Positions 36,357 to 49,470 of a stretch of DNA of 64,000 bases are shown in pieces. The notes under the pieces are model-generated. The model was not told the origin of the DNA and did not search any database. It saw nothing but the letters and a program-made list of their open reading frames with translations. The position numbers and the translations under genes were made by a program. Origin of the DNA: Isoetes taiwanensis (lineage: Eukaryota; Streptophyta; Lycopodiopsida; Isoetales; Isoetaceae); assembly GCA_021234155.1 (NCBI GenBank), contig JAJEKV010000006.1, positions 8,275,003 to 8,339,002 on the forward strand, read 5' to 3'. Position 1 is the stretch's first letter, and every line of letters begins with the position of its first letter.

Positions 36357-38317
36357 TAGATAAGATAAGATAAGATGAATTTTTACGTCCACTGGAACCC
36401 AACGGGTTATGGGACGGCACATGCAAGGGCAACAGCCCATCTAAAACCTGGGGACTAGGCCCCGTCACCAAACACAAGAACCAAATATTAAAAGAATACC
36501 AAGAAGAAGATAATGCTAATGCTAGTGGTAATTTTGTGCTTCTAAAATTATCTAGACATAGCCTGTCCAATGATTGGAAGGCCATTGATCTAGAATAATT
36601 GCTGCGCCTCCCCTGTACACTGCCCATTTCTTTTGCAGGCGGGCTGCCCTCACCTTGCAGAGCTCCTCTTTACGGTTATACAACTGAAGAGGGGAGAGGT
36701 CCTCCTGTACTGAGAAACTAGTCCCTCTGAGATGGTTGCCATGCTGAAGAACATGTAAGCGACTAAGAGTGTCTTGAAACTGAACCAAAAGATGGCGAGG
36801 ACGATCAGGTCTTGCCGCTCCCACCCTAGTAGCGGAGACAACTCCACCAACCTTCACATGCATGACATCAGTGAAAAAAATGCAAAGCCGCATCCACATC
36901 AGAATGGGCATCATCTTCTGCCTCTGCAACCCCTATAATATATACGTAAGTTCAGGCTCCTGGTAACAGAAGATACTGAGGCAACCTGCTCCTTTCTGCT
37001 AGCTCGACACTGCGACTCCTGGTCCCCTTGGGATTGTGGAGATGAGTGTACTCCCACATCAACATGTTCCCTTTCCAATACTCCCGCTTCAACACAATGT
37101 TTCTTCTGTGGCTGTAATTCTGTATCTAGTGTCTGTACTGAGGCATCACATGTGCCCACATACTGGCAGGGTTGCCCTTAAGGCCAAATTTGTCTACGCA
37201 TAATTTAGAAGGTTGGGCGAATAATAGAGTTGCAAGATTAGTTATGCTGGCGAATGTTTTCTAGACATGAATTTTTTTTATAGAAATCTAGGCGAATCAT
37301 GGCCAATATTATTTTGCCAATATTTAAGTGTCTTTATTTTCCAAGTGCAATTTTTGTGGTGAGATTTTATTCATCGGCATCCATATTTAATCAAGGACAC
37401 AAACACATCATAATTATAGTTGCATGATGCAATACCACAACTTAACCTTTGCAAATGAGAACGTGGCTTATCCTTGTAGATAAAATAAATCTATGAAAAG
37501 GGAGGTCTGTAAAAAAATGCTCTCCAGTGCATCCTTAGAAGAAGTATTTGAAACACAATAGCTACAAAAATGACTCTTAAAATTATCATATGTACCTGGA
37601 TGTATATGGAGAATAGATAGGTTATGAAGAAAGCCTAGAATATTAGGCGATTCCTTAAGAAATCTTCGAGAAGGAGGGTAGAGGATAAGGCGAATCCATA
37701 GTTATGACGCTTAGTGGATGTGGCGAATTTTCAAGGGGAGTGAGATTTGTTTGTAGAAAAGTTGGCTAATTTTATTTTTTTCATCTATAACGGGCCCTAC
37801 TAAACCATAGCATCAAAATTTCTCGATACCCTTAAAAAATAGCCTTTTGGCGAACTTTCGTCCTTAAGGGCTACCCTGCATACTGGGCTTTAGGGTCTGG
37901 AATAAAGGCATGTATTAACTGTAATAAGTGTGTCCATTTCTCAATAGACACAATCATAGATGTGGCCGTCATTCCTCCCTCAGAATGAATAAGTCGTACC
38001 TGGTCACGAAGTGTAGGCGGCAAACACTGAACTTGCAGGTCTAGAGCACTTTGGAGATCCTCTCTATCTTGAAAGGTAAATGTATCAGACCTGCTTGTAC
38101 CGATATGAAGAGGCCGCTGGGGACCAAAAAGAGAAGATGGCAAATCCATTGTTACACTGGAATTAGCTTGCCCCTGACCATGGAGCTGTATACTAGACCG
38201 AGCACTTGTGGGACGAGGGACCTCCTGTGTGAACAATGATTCCTGAGGAGGAGGCTTCTTCTTTTCCCTGGCCATCCTTACACCAAATCTCTCCTTATTA
38301 CTGGCCCTTTCTGTCAT
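36357..38317 (-). pseudogene. L1-type LINE carrying ORF1 only, interrupted by a hAT element
   Basis: The minus strand from 38317 gives the ORF1 N-terminus (Lys/Ser/Pro-rich, then LPPTLRDQVRLIHSEGGMTA). This stops at the hAT insertion and resumes in the same frame at 37159 (VGTCDASVQTLDTEL) to 36911. A frame change leads into the RRM-like part and the C-terminal domain: GAARPDRPRHLLVQFQDTL, LRGTSFSVQEDLSPLQLYNR, KKWAVYRGGAAIILD. These match the 'RP..LLV.F', 'L.GT....EDLSP.Q...R' and 'A..R.GA.I' pattern of L1 ORF1 nucleic-acid chaperones. Right after ORF1 come a LINE 3' tail (GTCCCATAACCCG...GTGGACGTAAAAA) and a (TTATC)n tract. No ORF2 lies between, so this is a half-LINE or an internal deletion. 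Confidence 0.72.
37167..37878. mobile_element. Non-autonomous hAT transposon, 712 bp, inserted in LINE ORF1
   Basis: The terminal inverted repeats CAGGGTTGCCCTTAAGG (37167-37183) and its complement CCTTAAGGGCTACCCTG (37862-37878) differ at one base. Both flanks carry the same 8-bp target duplication CATACTGG (37159-37166 and 37879-37886). An 8-bp duplication with CAGGG ends is diagnostic of the hAT superfamily. The interior is AT-rich with no transposase frame. Removing the element plus one duplication rejoins the LINE ORF1 frame exactly, confirming the borders. Confidence 0.92.
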
Positions 38318-38319
38318 GG

Positions 38320-41300
38320 TGAAGCTCTCTAAATGAAATCAAAGCGGGTATATACAAAAGTTAAATCAAAGCGGACAGAATATAGAGCAAACCAAATCAA
38401 TTTGTGAAGCCTTAATCTAAAAATTCTGTGAAGCAATATCCAATACTGCAAATCCTACCAAATCCGGCCGGAATATGACTGTTTTGGCACAGAAAACGTA
38501 ACCAAACATGGCCATCTCATACACCATCGAAAAGATCTCGGAGAGAGCTTTCCAACGCAATAAGCCTCACTTGAAACGGAGTCCTGGATCAAAAGTTATG
38601 CTAGAAACTGTGTTGCCGGCGAACTGTGTTAGTGAACTACCATGTAGGAATGCATGATGTTTTGCACGATGTCGAGGTAAGTTGTCATAAGCAAATTGAG
38701 AAAGGTAATAACTTGAAGGTGGATTGATAATGAGATTGTCGACAATAATAGTTGCAAAGTGTAGATGCTTCTTGGCTTTTTATTTTAGAATAGACCAAAT
38801 ATTTTATGCTCAAAGTAGCTCTTTAAGTTGCATTTAACACACACCATTGAATATTTATAGTGCTCAAAATAGCCCTTTTAATTACACTCAATATTTGTTA
38901 TACTCAATGAATGTTTCAATATTGATGGGCTTTTAACAGTCATTGATATGTCCCAATATTAGTGGGCTTTGACAACCATTGATCATGTCAAAGCTTATTT
39001 GCAGGGTAGAGAATAGAATAGAGTTTTTATTGTCTATAGGCCTATCGTAGATCCCATAAGCCTATGATTTCTTTCTGTAGTCTCTGATGTCCAAAGGCAT
39101 GCATTAAATCTCACTTTAGTCTTGCAAGGTTAAACATTAATTATCTTTAATAAGTTTATGTGCAAGATGAATATGGCATTTACACATTGAGCAATTTTTG
39201 CATTGTCAACATGCAAAGAAAGAAAAAGCTCAAATCGGGCTTTAGAAATGATAAGTTATATTGAAGATGTCGACAAAAGAAAAAGAGTCATCAAATCATT
39301 GATATAAATCAAATTGTGTTGCATTGAAAAGTCTGTAAATGAATACAATGTTTATGCCATGAGATGCTCTTTGGAAGGCAAATGATCTATTGCAAAGTTG
39401 TCATTGGAAGAACGTGTCTTTCTAGATCCAGAAGTTAGCATAAAAAGCATTCGATGTGCATTCTTAAAACAACAAAAAAATGGAGAAAATGAAAAATGTG
39501 TGCTAGGGATAAAGTGCAATTTGTGTGAAATAAAATTGTCATACATTAATAGCTGTTAAGAAGCTAGGCATTCAAGGATATTAACCTCATAATGTATGCC
39601 TAGTTAAAACCAATCGAATAAGCATGGTGTCGTATCATATATAAAGGTCATCCAAGTTGTATTGCTAGGAAGCAAATTTTAGGCTATCCATATCAGAACC
39701 AAAGGGATCCTAAGAATATGCACATTTATGTATCTAGTAGTATAAACTACCCACTTTCATTATGTGATTGTATGATAAATGATGTTGGAAGCCGTGGTTG
39801 AGAAAATAGCAAAAAATAGCTATCTAGATGTCCCAAGGTGGCATGCCCTTTGTTAAAAGCATGGTTGCATGACATGTTCCACATAGGGATGTAGGCCTTA
39901 TTGAGCTTCAATGGCTATCTTTGCTAGGGATGGTGTTTAATATGCTATGCATTAGTAATGCAGTTATCATGTAGTTTTGTTTTCTACTAAAAGGAGAATT
40001 GTCTCACAAATTTAATAGATAATAAAATGAACTAACAATTGCCTGACACAATTAACTATTTAAGAAATTTCCACTGTTAAAGAATGCAACATCTCCTACT
40101 TTGTCCAATTTTTTTGTTCTTAAAGGGCATATTGTAGTATGGCATACCCTGAGGTTTAAAGTATTTACCCCTCATTCAGGCTTATTAAAGAAATTTCTAT
40201 GGACTCCCCTTTTCTCTAGGACATTATTGAAGATGTTTTCTATTGACGACTTATACATTAGCTTATACATTTTTCTGAACCCAATAAGATTGTATATATA
40301 GCCCTTTGTACGTCAAATATAGTGCTTGCCACTATTAAGTTCTATTATCACCCACCAATAATTTAATACTTATATTCAAGCTATAGCATATACAGACATC
40401 TAGATTCAATATGCTTTTATTAATATAAATAAGCTTGCTCAATCCCAAAAATATTCCTGCTTATAGACAGCCTTCCATCCCGCCTTCATAGACCTGTTGC
40501 AGAGCAATCAAATCCAAAATATCGAGGACCTATGCAATAAGGCAAAACACAGAATAAATAACATTAGGTAATAGCAATCTAAAGAAGAGCTCTGCCAATA
40601 TTGTGTTTATGTTAGCAATAGTCAAGATTTGATCTCTAGCAAATGTTTGATCTCTAGCAAATGGAGTTGCAAAAGCTGTTATAGTACTTCAGTATGGGAA
40701 CTTCAGGTTTATGTAGGTCTGAGTTACAGTATAGATTTATTGTAATTGAGTACTAAATTGCCAAGACAATTTGCTCACCTGTCAGAATGGTATCTACCTA
40801 GTTATGGCCATTAAGCTGCAGGATTCTCATATTAGAATGCCATGTGAATATCATAAGTCCATCTTCTCGTATATTGCATTTCCTCATCAATCCTGAATAT
40901 GTTTTGTCATCTTGCATATGGTCAAACATTAAGAAGGAAAATTACATGGAAAGCCCTTCATTCAAAGTGTAAAGGCTTGAAGCATCCATCTTGAGAGGTT
41001 CCTTAAGTTGAGAAAACATACGTCTATGGAACTGCATTTGTACCAAGATAATGGCTTGATCTAGCAATTCGTAGTCTAAAAGTTTTAACATAGACATGGC
41101 TAAAACAAAACCTCAACTTGGGGATATAACATGAAGACAAATCAATGCTCATCGAAATTTCCAAAGGATCTTAGCTTGAAGCATAGCTCCAGAACTCAGA
41201 ACCCTATAGATTAGATGTCAGAAAGAAGTACAAAACTTGCAGGGAGTTGTTACATACCCCAGGTAATTTGTGCCAGAACATGAAAAATCTCCACATAAAT

Positions 41301-44300
41301 AGGCCGTTCTTTCACATAAACAGGTTGATATTAAGGGTTTATGGTGGTGACATGTATGCTTTAGGGAACCCCATGGAAATTGAGTTCATATTGCCTGTAA
41401 TATGCTGAAGAGGGCATCTTAACATGAGCATAACATATCTAAGTACTGCTATGAAAATATAGACATTATGACATTTCACTTCTCAGATGACACATTTTGA
41501 AAATTCCCCCTTCCAAAGCCTAAACAGGAATTAGTTCCTATGACATCCAAATGGTAATAAAAGGCATACTTATCTGACTCGTCTTGTAGCCTTTTTAAGG
41601 AATTTGCTTCTTGCTGCCAATAAGCCTGCAATTAACAAATTAGAATAGAATAGAATAGAGAATATAATCTACTGCAATTATTGTATTATTTAGATAATGC
41701 AGTCTCTTGAACATTTTGAATGTTTGAATCTTCATGCAACTGTTCAATAAAATTTCCCATGGCAATGCAACTTTAAGCTTTTATTTGCATAGAATGAGAA
41801 ACAATGGACAGAAAATTGAGTGCTTACCTACAGAGATAGACCTACTTACCCAGAGAGATAGACGATGTGCAATTGCTCAAAGAAACGTTGCAAACAAATG
41901 CTTTTTCTATTGATAAGCAAAAGAGAATGAGTCACACTTGCATGCAAACAAAATTTATGCGTGTTAAATAGAAATAAAGAAATGAAGGCAGCTATCATTC
42001 ATTCAAAATATGGATAGAAGTTTAAATTAAAAACAATTGTACATGCAAATAACTCAAATGCATATCTCGTTGATGTCAATGGCTAGATGCCACAAATCCG
42101 AGCTGGATTAGAATGTTGTAGTGCAACCTCATCCTTTCTACCTAGGAGAGTCTTCCGATTAACTTTTAAACAACAGAAATATAGGTCAATTATTTAGTCA
42201 CCTGAGAGCACCAGGATTTAGAAGTTATCTGATAGGTTCTCTTCAAATGTATTCAAGGAGCTTGTGTCCTGTAACATGCAAGCGAGAGAATGTCATTCAT
42301 CTCTATCAAATTTAAAATGCATCAAAGACAGTCGGAAGGGCAACCATAGTAACCACAATAATGTTAATTCTAAAGGCTCTATCACATACCTTAAGAAGGC
42401 TACACATCAAATGCAAATGATCTCAAACAACAAGTACTAAAAGCTTTCAAGATTCCCCTACAAACTGGATCTATTCACATATTAATTTTCCCTGCAAAGC
42501 AAAGTGGAAGTATCAGTCAGGTCTTAAACTCATAATTCCCTTGCAATTTTAGATGGAATGTTATTTTCATTCACCTATCTAGAGATCTTTGCCTACCAAC
42601 ATCTGGTGCAAAATACCAGTTATTGATGACAGATACTTATTTTTAGAAGCCATACCTTAGGTAATTATCCACCTGCAAAAATGAGAAGCCATGTCCGTGA
42701 GTAATATACTGTCCCAAATGAACACCTTACACAGTCCCATGTAAAATTATGGGACCATAATAGAATATGAAAGGACTTGAAGTACAGTTTGCCTCCATAC
42801 CTAGGAAATAACATATATGCATAAACTTGTATGTCACACTGAAATTACTGGCATATATAGTCACTGTGAGAGTACAAAACCAACCATAGCTGGACAACAC
42901 CTCCAAAAGCAGCAAAAGATATATCTGATTTCCAGAGCAGCAAGAGTTTCATAAAAGAACAATAGATATGCTCTAGAACTTTAAATCAAGACTTGAGAAA
43001 GATTCAAAGCATGCAGGCAAGTGGAAGATGAAGAAAACAATAAAGTTAGAGTCACTGTGGTTCCAAGCAATTTTACAGTAGACAGAGAAAATTTTGGCAA
43101 CCTCCATTGAAGAAAACAAAATACTACGTGTACAAAACCAAGTTATATATATGGTCTGGAGCATTCCAAATGTCTCAGGAAGAAGAAAAATTAGTCTGCA
43201 GGTATGCAATCATACCCCAAAGAAGAAGTAAATTTAGTCTGAGGCACCATACCATGCCTAATACTTCCAGAATCATCCACGGGCAATCATAATGTTGCAA
43301 AACCTGGAAGCAGCTGCAGTATTCAGAAATTAGCTTGAAAGAAAAAAAGAAGAGAGGATAGAAACTTCCAGTAGAACATGCCACAGAGCTCCTTCTGGCG
43401 CTGCTAATCTATCCCGGGTGGACCTGGATGCCACCTGTAAGCATGCACAATCATGCACGATTTTGCCAAAATAAGGTGCGCAAATCCCTCTGAAGATATC
43501 CTCGTCTGCGGTGGAAATCAAGGAGCAAAAACTCATAGGAAAACTCCCACGATTTTTGGAAACCGGTAAGTTTTTCCGGAGTTCAAAAATCCCAAAATCA
43601 TAGGAAATTAAGCTAAAAAAAAATCCAAAAACATTTTCTGCCAGGCCGGATAATCCCAAATTAACAAGGTAGATAGTGACTAAAGGAATACTATGGAAAT
43701 TTGAACCATGGGATATAACCATGGAATCCATATAATATTTATAAGTATAAATTATATAGTCTAACCTGATTTTGGGACATGAACATATATCTACAGTTTG
43801 CAGCTTGTGACATAGTATCTCCCAAAGTAATCGAACATTATATCTGCTATGAATTCAGAAATGCTTTTCCAAATCTTCTAAGGAGAACCATAATTCTGGA
43901 AACAATAGACATATGTGATCGTTGCTATGTTCAGCCCAAGGCAGCAATAATTTGTACTCGAAATTTGAAATTTTTAGCATAAGTGTATCTTCTGTAGGGC
44001 ATCGATCTCTTGTATCTTGGAGTAATATAATGCTTAGTTAGCATAGAAACACAATATCATGACAAACCTACCTAGTTTTTATTGTTATTATATTAGAATG
44101 GAAAACGTGCTATTCTTATATCTGTTATACAAAACAAATAGGTTTTGTGTCTACTTATACCAGCATAAAGGTTTTCCTTTAAACAACTGCTACAATTATA
44201 CGATTATAGGCACAGGCAGTTGCTCTTAAATGTGGAAATACAAAACATGAAGGCATATCTGGAGTGTATGAATGGCCAACATTTTCGTCTAGTACTTATT

Positions 44301-46265
44301 CTGCACAAAGGGTTGTTCCTCAGAGCTATGTCAAACAAAAAATCCTTCATTAGTCAGAAGCTTTTTTGGAAGCAAGACTTGCCAATCCTTACGTCGCTTC
44401 ATCATCGGGATCAAGGCTACCTGACCAGCCATCACAGTAAACTCGAGAGATTTCTCTTTCCATAAAGAATGCTTACATGATGCCGGTGCCTACCTCCACA
44501 GCTGCTGACTACCATCTGACCGGTTAGGATAAAACAAGACTTCGCTTTGGCATATTAGGCAAGAGATGATCCCCTGCAATGGATATTTCATAACCCACAA
44601 TATAAACTATTGTATAATATCTAGCACTGCCACAGTAAATCCAACATTGCCGCAGTGAAAATTGATCCATTGCCACAGCAAAGATCGATGCTCTTAAAAA
44701 AGATGCCAAATCTGGAACCCTGGAACTGTAAATCAAATCAGCTAAATCCCGTTCGAAATCAGACAAAAACCTATTATGAGACAAAAACCTATTACTTTTA
44801 GATGATCATCGATTCAAACCTAATAGTAAGAGCGAAAGATGTATCCTGGTGTATGGAATAGCCAATATATGGTATCCATCTGCAAAATCGAAACTTGTGT
44901 CTGCTATATCTTTGTTCTAGCAGGAACTGAAGTAAGCATGTGCCTCAAGATTTCAGGATGAGTAAGCATCTTCCCCAAGCATCTACAGATAAAACAATTC
45001 GGATGTTTCTCAAAAATGCCTAAGTTAGCATATACATCCGTCCTCTAGCTTGAGCCGCATCCTTTCAACGGCCCGTCCAAAACTACTATTGTTTCGAAAC
45101 CTAATATGTAGGCTATTACACGCTAAAAAACAAACAATAAACACTAAAAAAAGAACATACAAACAATAAAAAACCTACAACCACACGATTTTCCCTCTTC
45201 TTTAAAATCAATGGCTAAGAAAGGGGTGCACTCTAGAAATACTGTTTAGTACATTCACGTGAATACATCGTCCAAATCATAAAAAACCTTTAGTAAAAAG
45301 CGTACAAAAAAACCAAAGAAAACACCTATTATTATGCTAGATATTCATACATGTGTACCATCACACCGAATCTAGACTTGGATGGACACAAACCTTAATC
45401 CACTCAAATTATTTCTGCTCAAAATATAATGTGTTTGCAAACATCTCAACATACCATCCTCAACATGGTTAGTGAGGCGCATTCGAAGTTAGAAGAGGAA
45501 AAATAAGCAAAAAGCATCAACTACATTACGAGTTTTGAATTTCTCATATGACCACGGCCCCCTGAGCAGAAGATCCCAAAACTTACTCTGTCAAATATCA
45601 AAATGGAAAAGCTGCCACATGTAAAAGCAGCTAGGAGATCAGTATTTAATGAGCTAATGTTTAGCTGGGTTGAATATTGCAGGAACTTGCACTTGCAGAT
45701 CGACATCCAATTCATCCAATCTGATTAGGGTTGGCGCCAAATTTCTCAGTCTTGTATTTCGAAGTTCTGAATTTTCCAAACCCAGCCTGTCTGCCTACAC
45801 CTGGATATCGCAGATTATATAATACATAAGGAAACAGGGATGATTGAGCAAATAGATTACATAAGAGTATGATGGCTTACCTCCTAGGAGCTTTTCAACC
45901 TTCTGTCCTCTGCTGTAGAGTTTATTCATAACAAAAACCATTTCTCTGATAATTTACTCAACCAAAACCCCCAAAGCAAATAGACAAATGACTCGACATG
46001 CTTGCTAGATCTAGCCTGCGATTTGCCTGTTAACTTGTGGAAGTTGTTTTTCGTCGGCCAATCTTGAGAAGCTAAAGTCTTTCTGGCAATCAGGTTAAAA
46101 TAACGCGATGAGGCTTTCTGGCATCGATTTTGCTAAACAGATTATAGATTTCAGCCAGTTAGCCAGTTTGCACAGCGACTGCCCAACAATACTGGAGCGA
46201 AAAAACAGGCAACAACAAGTTTGGAGCGATTTTTTGCTATTCTAGGCAGATTCTAGCATATACTT
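38320..46265. other. Long AT-rich intergenic stretch without a recognised gene
   Basis: Nearly 8 kb with only short frames. Small items: a LINE 3'-tail-like piece at about 39008-39060, and a (GAATA)n run at 41644-41662. There is also a patch at about 43500-43690 that loosely resembles 63660-63830 ('AATCCCAAAATCATAGGAAA', 'CCGGATAATCCCAAATTAAC'), and a duplicated 'GACAAAAACCTATTA' at 44762-44795. I could not support any coding gene. Confidence 0.45.
39008..39060 (-). mobile_element. LINE 3'-tail remnant
   Basis: On the minus strand, 'CTTATGGGATCTACGATAGG' is followed by 'CCTATAGACAATAAAAACTC' and then TATTCTATTC. The order (TATGGGA.., .ATAGGCC., .GAC.ATAAAAA, TATTC repeats) parallels the tails at 36.4, 48.3 and 57.6 kb. 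It is more diverged and no coding part is attached. Confidence 0.4.
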
Positions 46266-46270
46266 ACAAT

Positions 46271-48400
46271 ATGCCAAAAACCCACATGAGCAAGGGTTTG
46301 CCCCTAGCTAATGGGAAGGCAGCTGACCTCGATGGTATGCGTGCCGAAGTTACTCAAGTGGGGTGGCAGCCGCTTGTGCCGGGCCCTCACTACCTCGCTC
46401 AACGTAGCATTGCAGAGGGTTTCCCGACAATGGACCACGCGTGGTTGTTCCCATTCACAAGGCGGGCGACCCACATCGTCCGCCAATTAATGGACGATCA
46501 TGGTCGGTTCAAGATTTGCCAAACCGCTATCGGCATTCTCGAGCAAGCAGATTGACCTACCGGGCGAGGCGGCCGGATGTCGAGACCCTCACACAGGCGT
46601 GGCTCTCGACCCCGCCACTCAACGATTGACCATATCTTTACGCCGCGGGCACCGGATTGAAGACACCGGAATCATCGGTGGACTTGTATTCTTTGCTTTT
46701 GGACTTCCCGCAAAAGGCTTTTGATACTGATCCCCTAAAAGCCGTGGGCTAGACTGCGTTTGGGGGCTCCCCGCTTGTCTAAGAAATGCCATATACGAGG
46801 TTGTATGAGAGTTGTTTTGGCGGGGATGCGGCCGCCGGGCCAAGCATTCACCCGGTAGTATCGGGGTCGGCGGGTTGCCCCCCTCGCCAACACTTTTGGC
46901 CTCTACATTGATCGGTTAGAGCCACGGCTTCGCGAGCATGGGGGGATGGCATCTGACTTTTGCACGGGTCATCCGCCCGGCTCATCTATGCGGACGATGT
47001 TGGCTGCTGGCCCACACCCCCGAAGCTATGCGATCTCACGGATGCCCTAGACACATTTTGTCGCTACGAGACATGCGTCAATCGGCCAAGACCGGGGTGG
47101 TTCTCATATCCTCTTCCGTCACCCCATGCCTCCTGCACTCACATATCGGGGGGGCGGCTTTGTGGGCGTCCGCCCACCTACAAGTACCTAGGGGTGGAGT
47201 TCCCCTCCTGCGCTCTTGGGAGGCGTCTATCGCTGCGGGTGATGGTAGGCCGGAAAGCGCTTTATGCCATGCGAGAACAACAAATCACCGTGCGAGCTAT
47301 ATGATTGGGGCCATCAGTCACATGCTCGCACCGGTCGAGCCGGCCCTTCAGACGGGTCGAGGTTTGGGGCCCGGCCGCCTCTCTTTGGCGACATTGGAAT
47401 GACTTGGAGCAGAAGGCATTTTTGGCACGGGCACTTGGGGTGAAACCTTCAGTCCCCTATCGATTACTGGCTGCAGAACCGGATTCTTTCGCCAAATGGG
47501 CAGCCCTTGATAGACACATCGCTCTATTTTCGTAAAGTGGTTACTATGGGTGATGCTCGGCTCCCCGCGACTGGCTTACACTTGGGCCATGAGTCCGGCG
47601 GCTTAGGGCCCGCTGGAGGGTAAGAGAGATCGGTGGTTCGCCAGATGGAACGTGCGGAGCAATGATGCGCATACCGTTGGCAGCAATGGCCGATCGCGGC
47701 GACTGGCGGGAGTACCTAGATGCTTGTTTCCTTGGCAAGCTCGGGACCCCATTGCTCTAGAGCAGTCAAAATGGCCCATTACAAGGGAGCACATCAACCC
47801 AGGTGTTAGCCCGGGGCCCACGGCTCACTGCGTTCCCGGTTTGCCCTCTAAAAAGCCTTGAGACTCATTGCCTCCATTCGCGACGGTGCCCACCATCGCC
47901 GCGATCGAGGCAGGCGGTGGATTGGGAGCCCCCGGGGGCCGAGCTCGCCAGCGGTCTTTGCCAAACGGGTGCCATTGAGGATGAGTCTCACACTTTCCGA
48001 GAGTTGCTTGGTGTTGGTCCGATCCGGGCGATCACGGCTCCTTAGTACGGCCGGACGTGCCCTTGCATTTGCCGATGAACACACCGCCAAGACGGGCCAC
48101 CGGGTCATACATCCGAGGTACCGGACTGCGAGGTCACATTTGCCCCCTTTGGGCTGTCCGTGACACTAGGCACTACGGGGTGGTGCATGACCGTATATAT
48201 TGGGATGTTTACGCATTTTATATGATTAGCACGGTTTGTCGGCGAGTGATTCGATTGCCCACGGTTTTTCCTCGAAAACCCTTCGGGCGGGTTTTTTAAT
48301 CCGGGCAAGAATCCGCTTGTCGCGTTTTTTGTATTGGGTCCCATAGACCGATTGGTCTCCGTGGACGATAAAAGTACCTTCCTTCCTTCCTTCCTTCCTT
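46271..48400 (+). pseudogene. GC-rich LINE ORF2 (reverse transcriptase) relic with 3' tail
   Basis: Fragments of a LINE reverse transcriptase follow each other in several frames: LPLANGKAADLDGMRAEV (46.3 kb), VVPIHKAGDPHRPP (46.44 kb), MVGSRFAKPLSA (46.5 kb), the catalytic IYADDVG at about 46984-47004, TYKYLGVEF (47.18 kb), ARALGVKPSVPYRLLAAEPD (47.43 kb) and RLIASIRDGAHHRRDRG (47.86 kb). At the end are GGGTCCCATAGACCGATTGG, GTGGACGATAAAAG and a (TTCC)n tract ending near 48398, the 3' tail of the family. The coding frame is shattered, yet the sequence stays rich in GC and CpG, unlike its surroundings. Its 5' end and ORF1 are missing. Confidence 0.78.
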
Positions 48401-48404
48401 GGGG

Positions 48405-48775
48405 GCAACCTGAAAAGGGAGCATGAAATTTCACCCCCCAAACAGTAGCTTCTTGTGTCCAGACATTTTCATTCAATCTCCACTCGACTCTCAATCCTAT
48501 GGTTGCATTCCCCTGCTAAGCGGTGCCCTCCTAAATTAAGCGGACTCTGTCAGAAAGAAAAAATCGGGGGCAAATTTCACACCCCTTTTGTTTTCATACT
48601 AGAAGCCGCCAGAAAATTTCAAACCGAAATTTTTGACCGACGAAATTTTCTTCTTCCTATACATTGTTTCTACAGCATGGACTTCTAGATTTATTAATTA
48701 AATTGAATGTTCCAATAATGCTGCATACAGTAGCATCGCGATTATATAGTACGTGTTAAACTTAGTTTTCCTCTA
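48405..48775. other. Intergenic, nothing recognised
   Basis: No feature between the LINE tail and the next reverse-transcriptase relic. Confidence 0.35.
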
Positions 48776-48779
48776 AATA

Positions 48780-49470
48780 AAAAATGTAGTGCACATATCA
48801 ATGGCAACATTGGAGTTAAACAACACCACCAACCCTCTTTGGTGTATAACATAGATGAGTTGGAGAAATGGCTTAAATGTGGTCAGGAAGGAGCTATTGT
48901 AGGTGATATTTTGATACAAATATTGCTACATGCAAATGATATTGTGCTCATATCTAGAACTGCAAAGGGGTTGCAACACCATTTAGATGTATTGGAGAAG
49001 TATTGCAGATAGACAAGCTTGTCCATAAATTTGGACAAAAAATAATAATGATTTTTGGATCATGGCAAAAGCATATCTTCTACTATGCAGGACTATTGTA
49101 CAACAAGTACATATTTATAAATATTTAGGACTTGAACTGACAGATAACTAGAAGTGGAATTTAGCAGTGGATAAGCATATAATTGCAAGTAAAAAGGCTT
49201 TTTTTGCGATGCAAGCAAAGTGTAACAAGATTCAACTATATGATTGGAACATGAGACTTCATATGTATAAAGCATTAGTGCAGCCAATTATTTTATATGG
49301 ATGCCAGGTATGGGAGCCAAGTTTAGCAAGAAAACAATGGATTAATATAATTATAGACCCAGCTGAAGGAGTAAAGAAGTTATGCATCCCCAATTTAAGT
49401 TGTTTTCAACCAGCTCACATTGTAATTGCATCAAAAATTCGTAATGTGAAACTTCTAGATTCCAATGTTT
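48780..49470 (+). pseudogene. Old AT-rich reverse-transcriptase relic
   Basis: Plus-strand pieces read KWLKCGQEGAIVGDILIQIL, then HANDIVLISRTAKGLQHHLD (a decayed YADD box), LSINLDK, YKYLGLELTD, then 49167-49472 open with ASKKAFFAMQAKCNKIQLYD and HMYKALVQPIILYGCQVWEP. The order matches the thumb and post-thumb region of non-LTR reverse transcriptases. It is AT-rich and differs from the GC-rich LINE nearby, so it is an older or different family. It abuts the piggyBac relic tail-to-tail at about 49480. Confidence 0.65.

Noticed and set aside
43330-43731. 133-codon minus frame
   Set aside because: No domain, and the area loosely resembles a second non-coding patch near 63.7 kb, suggesting a repeat rather than a gene.
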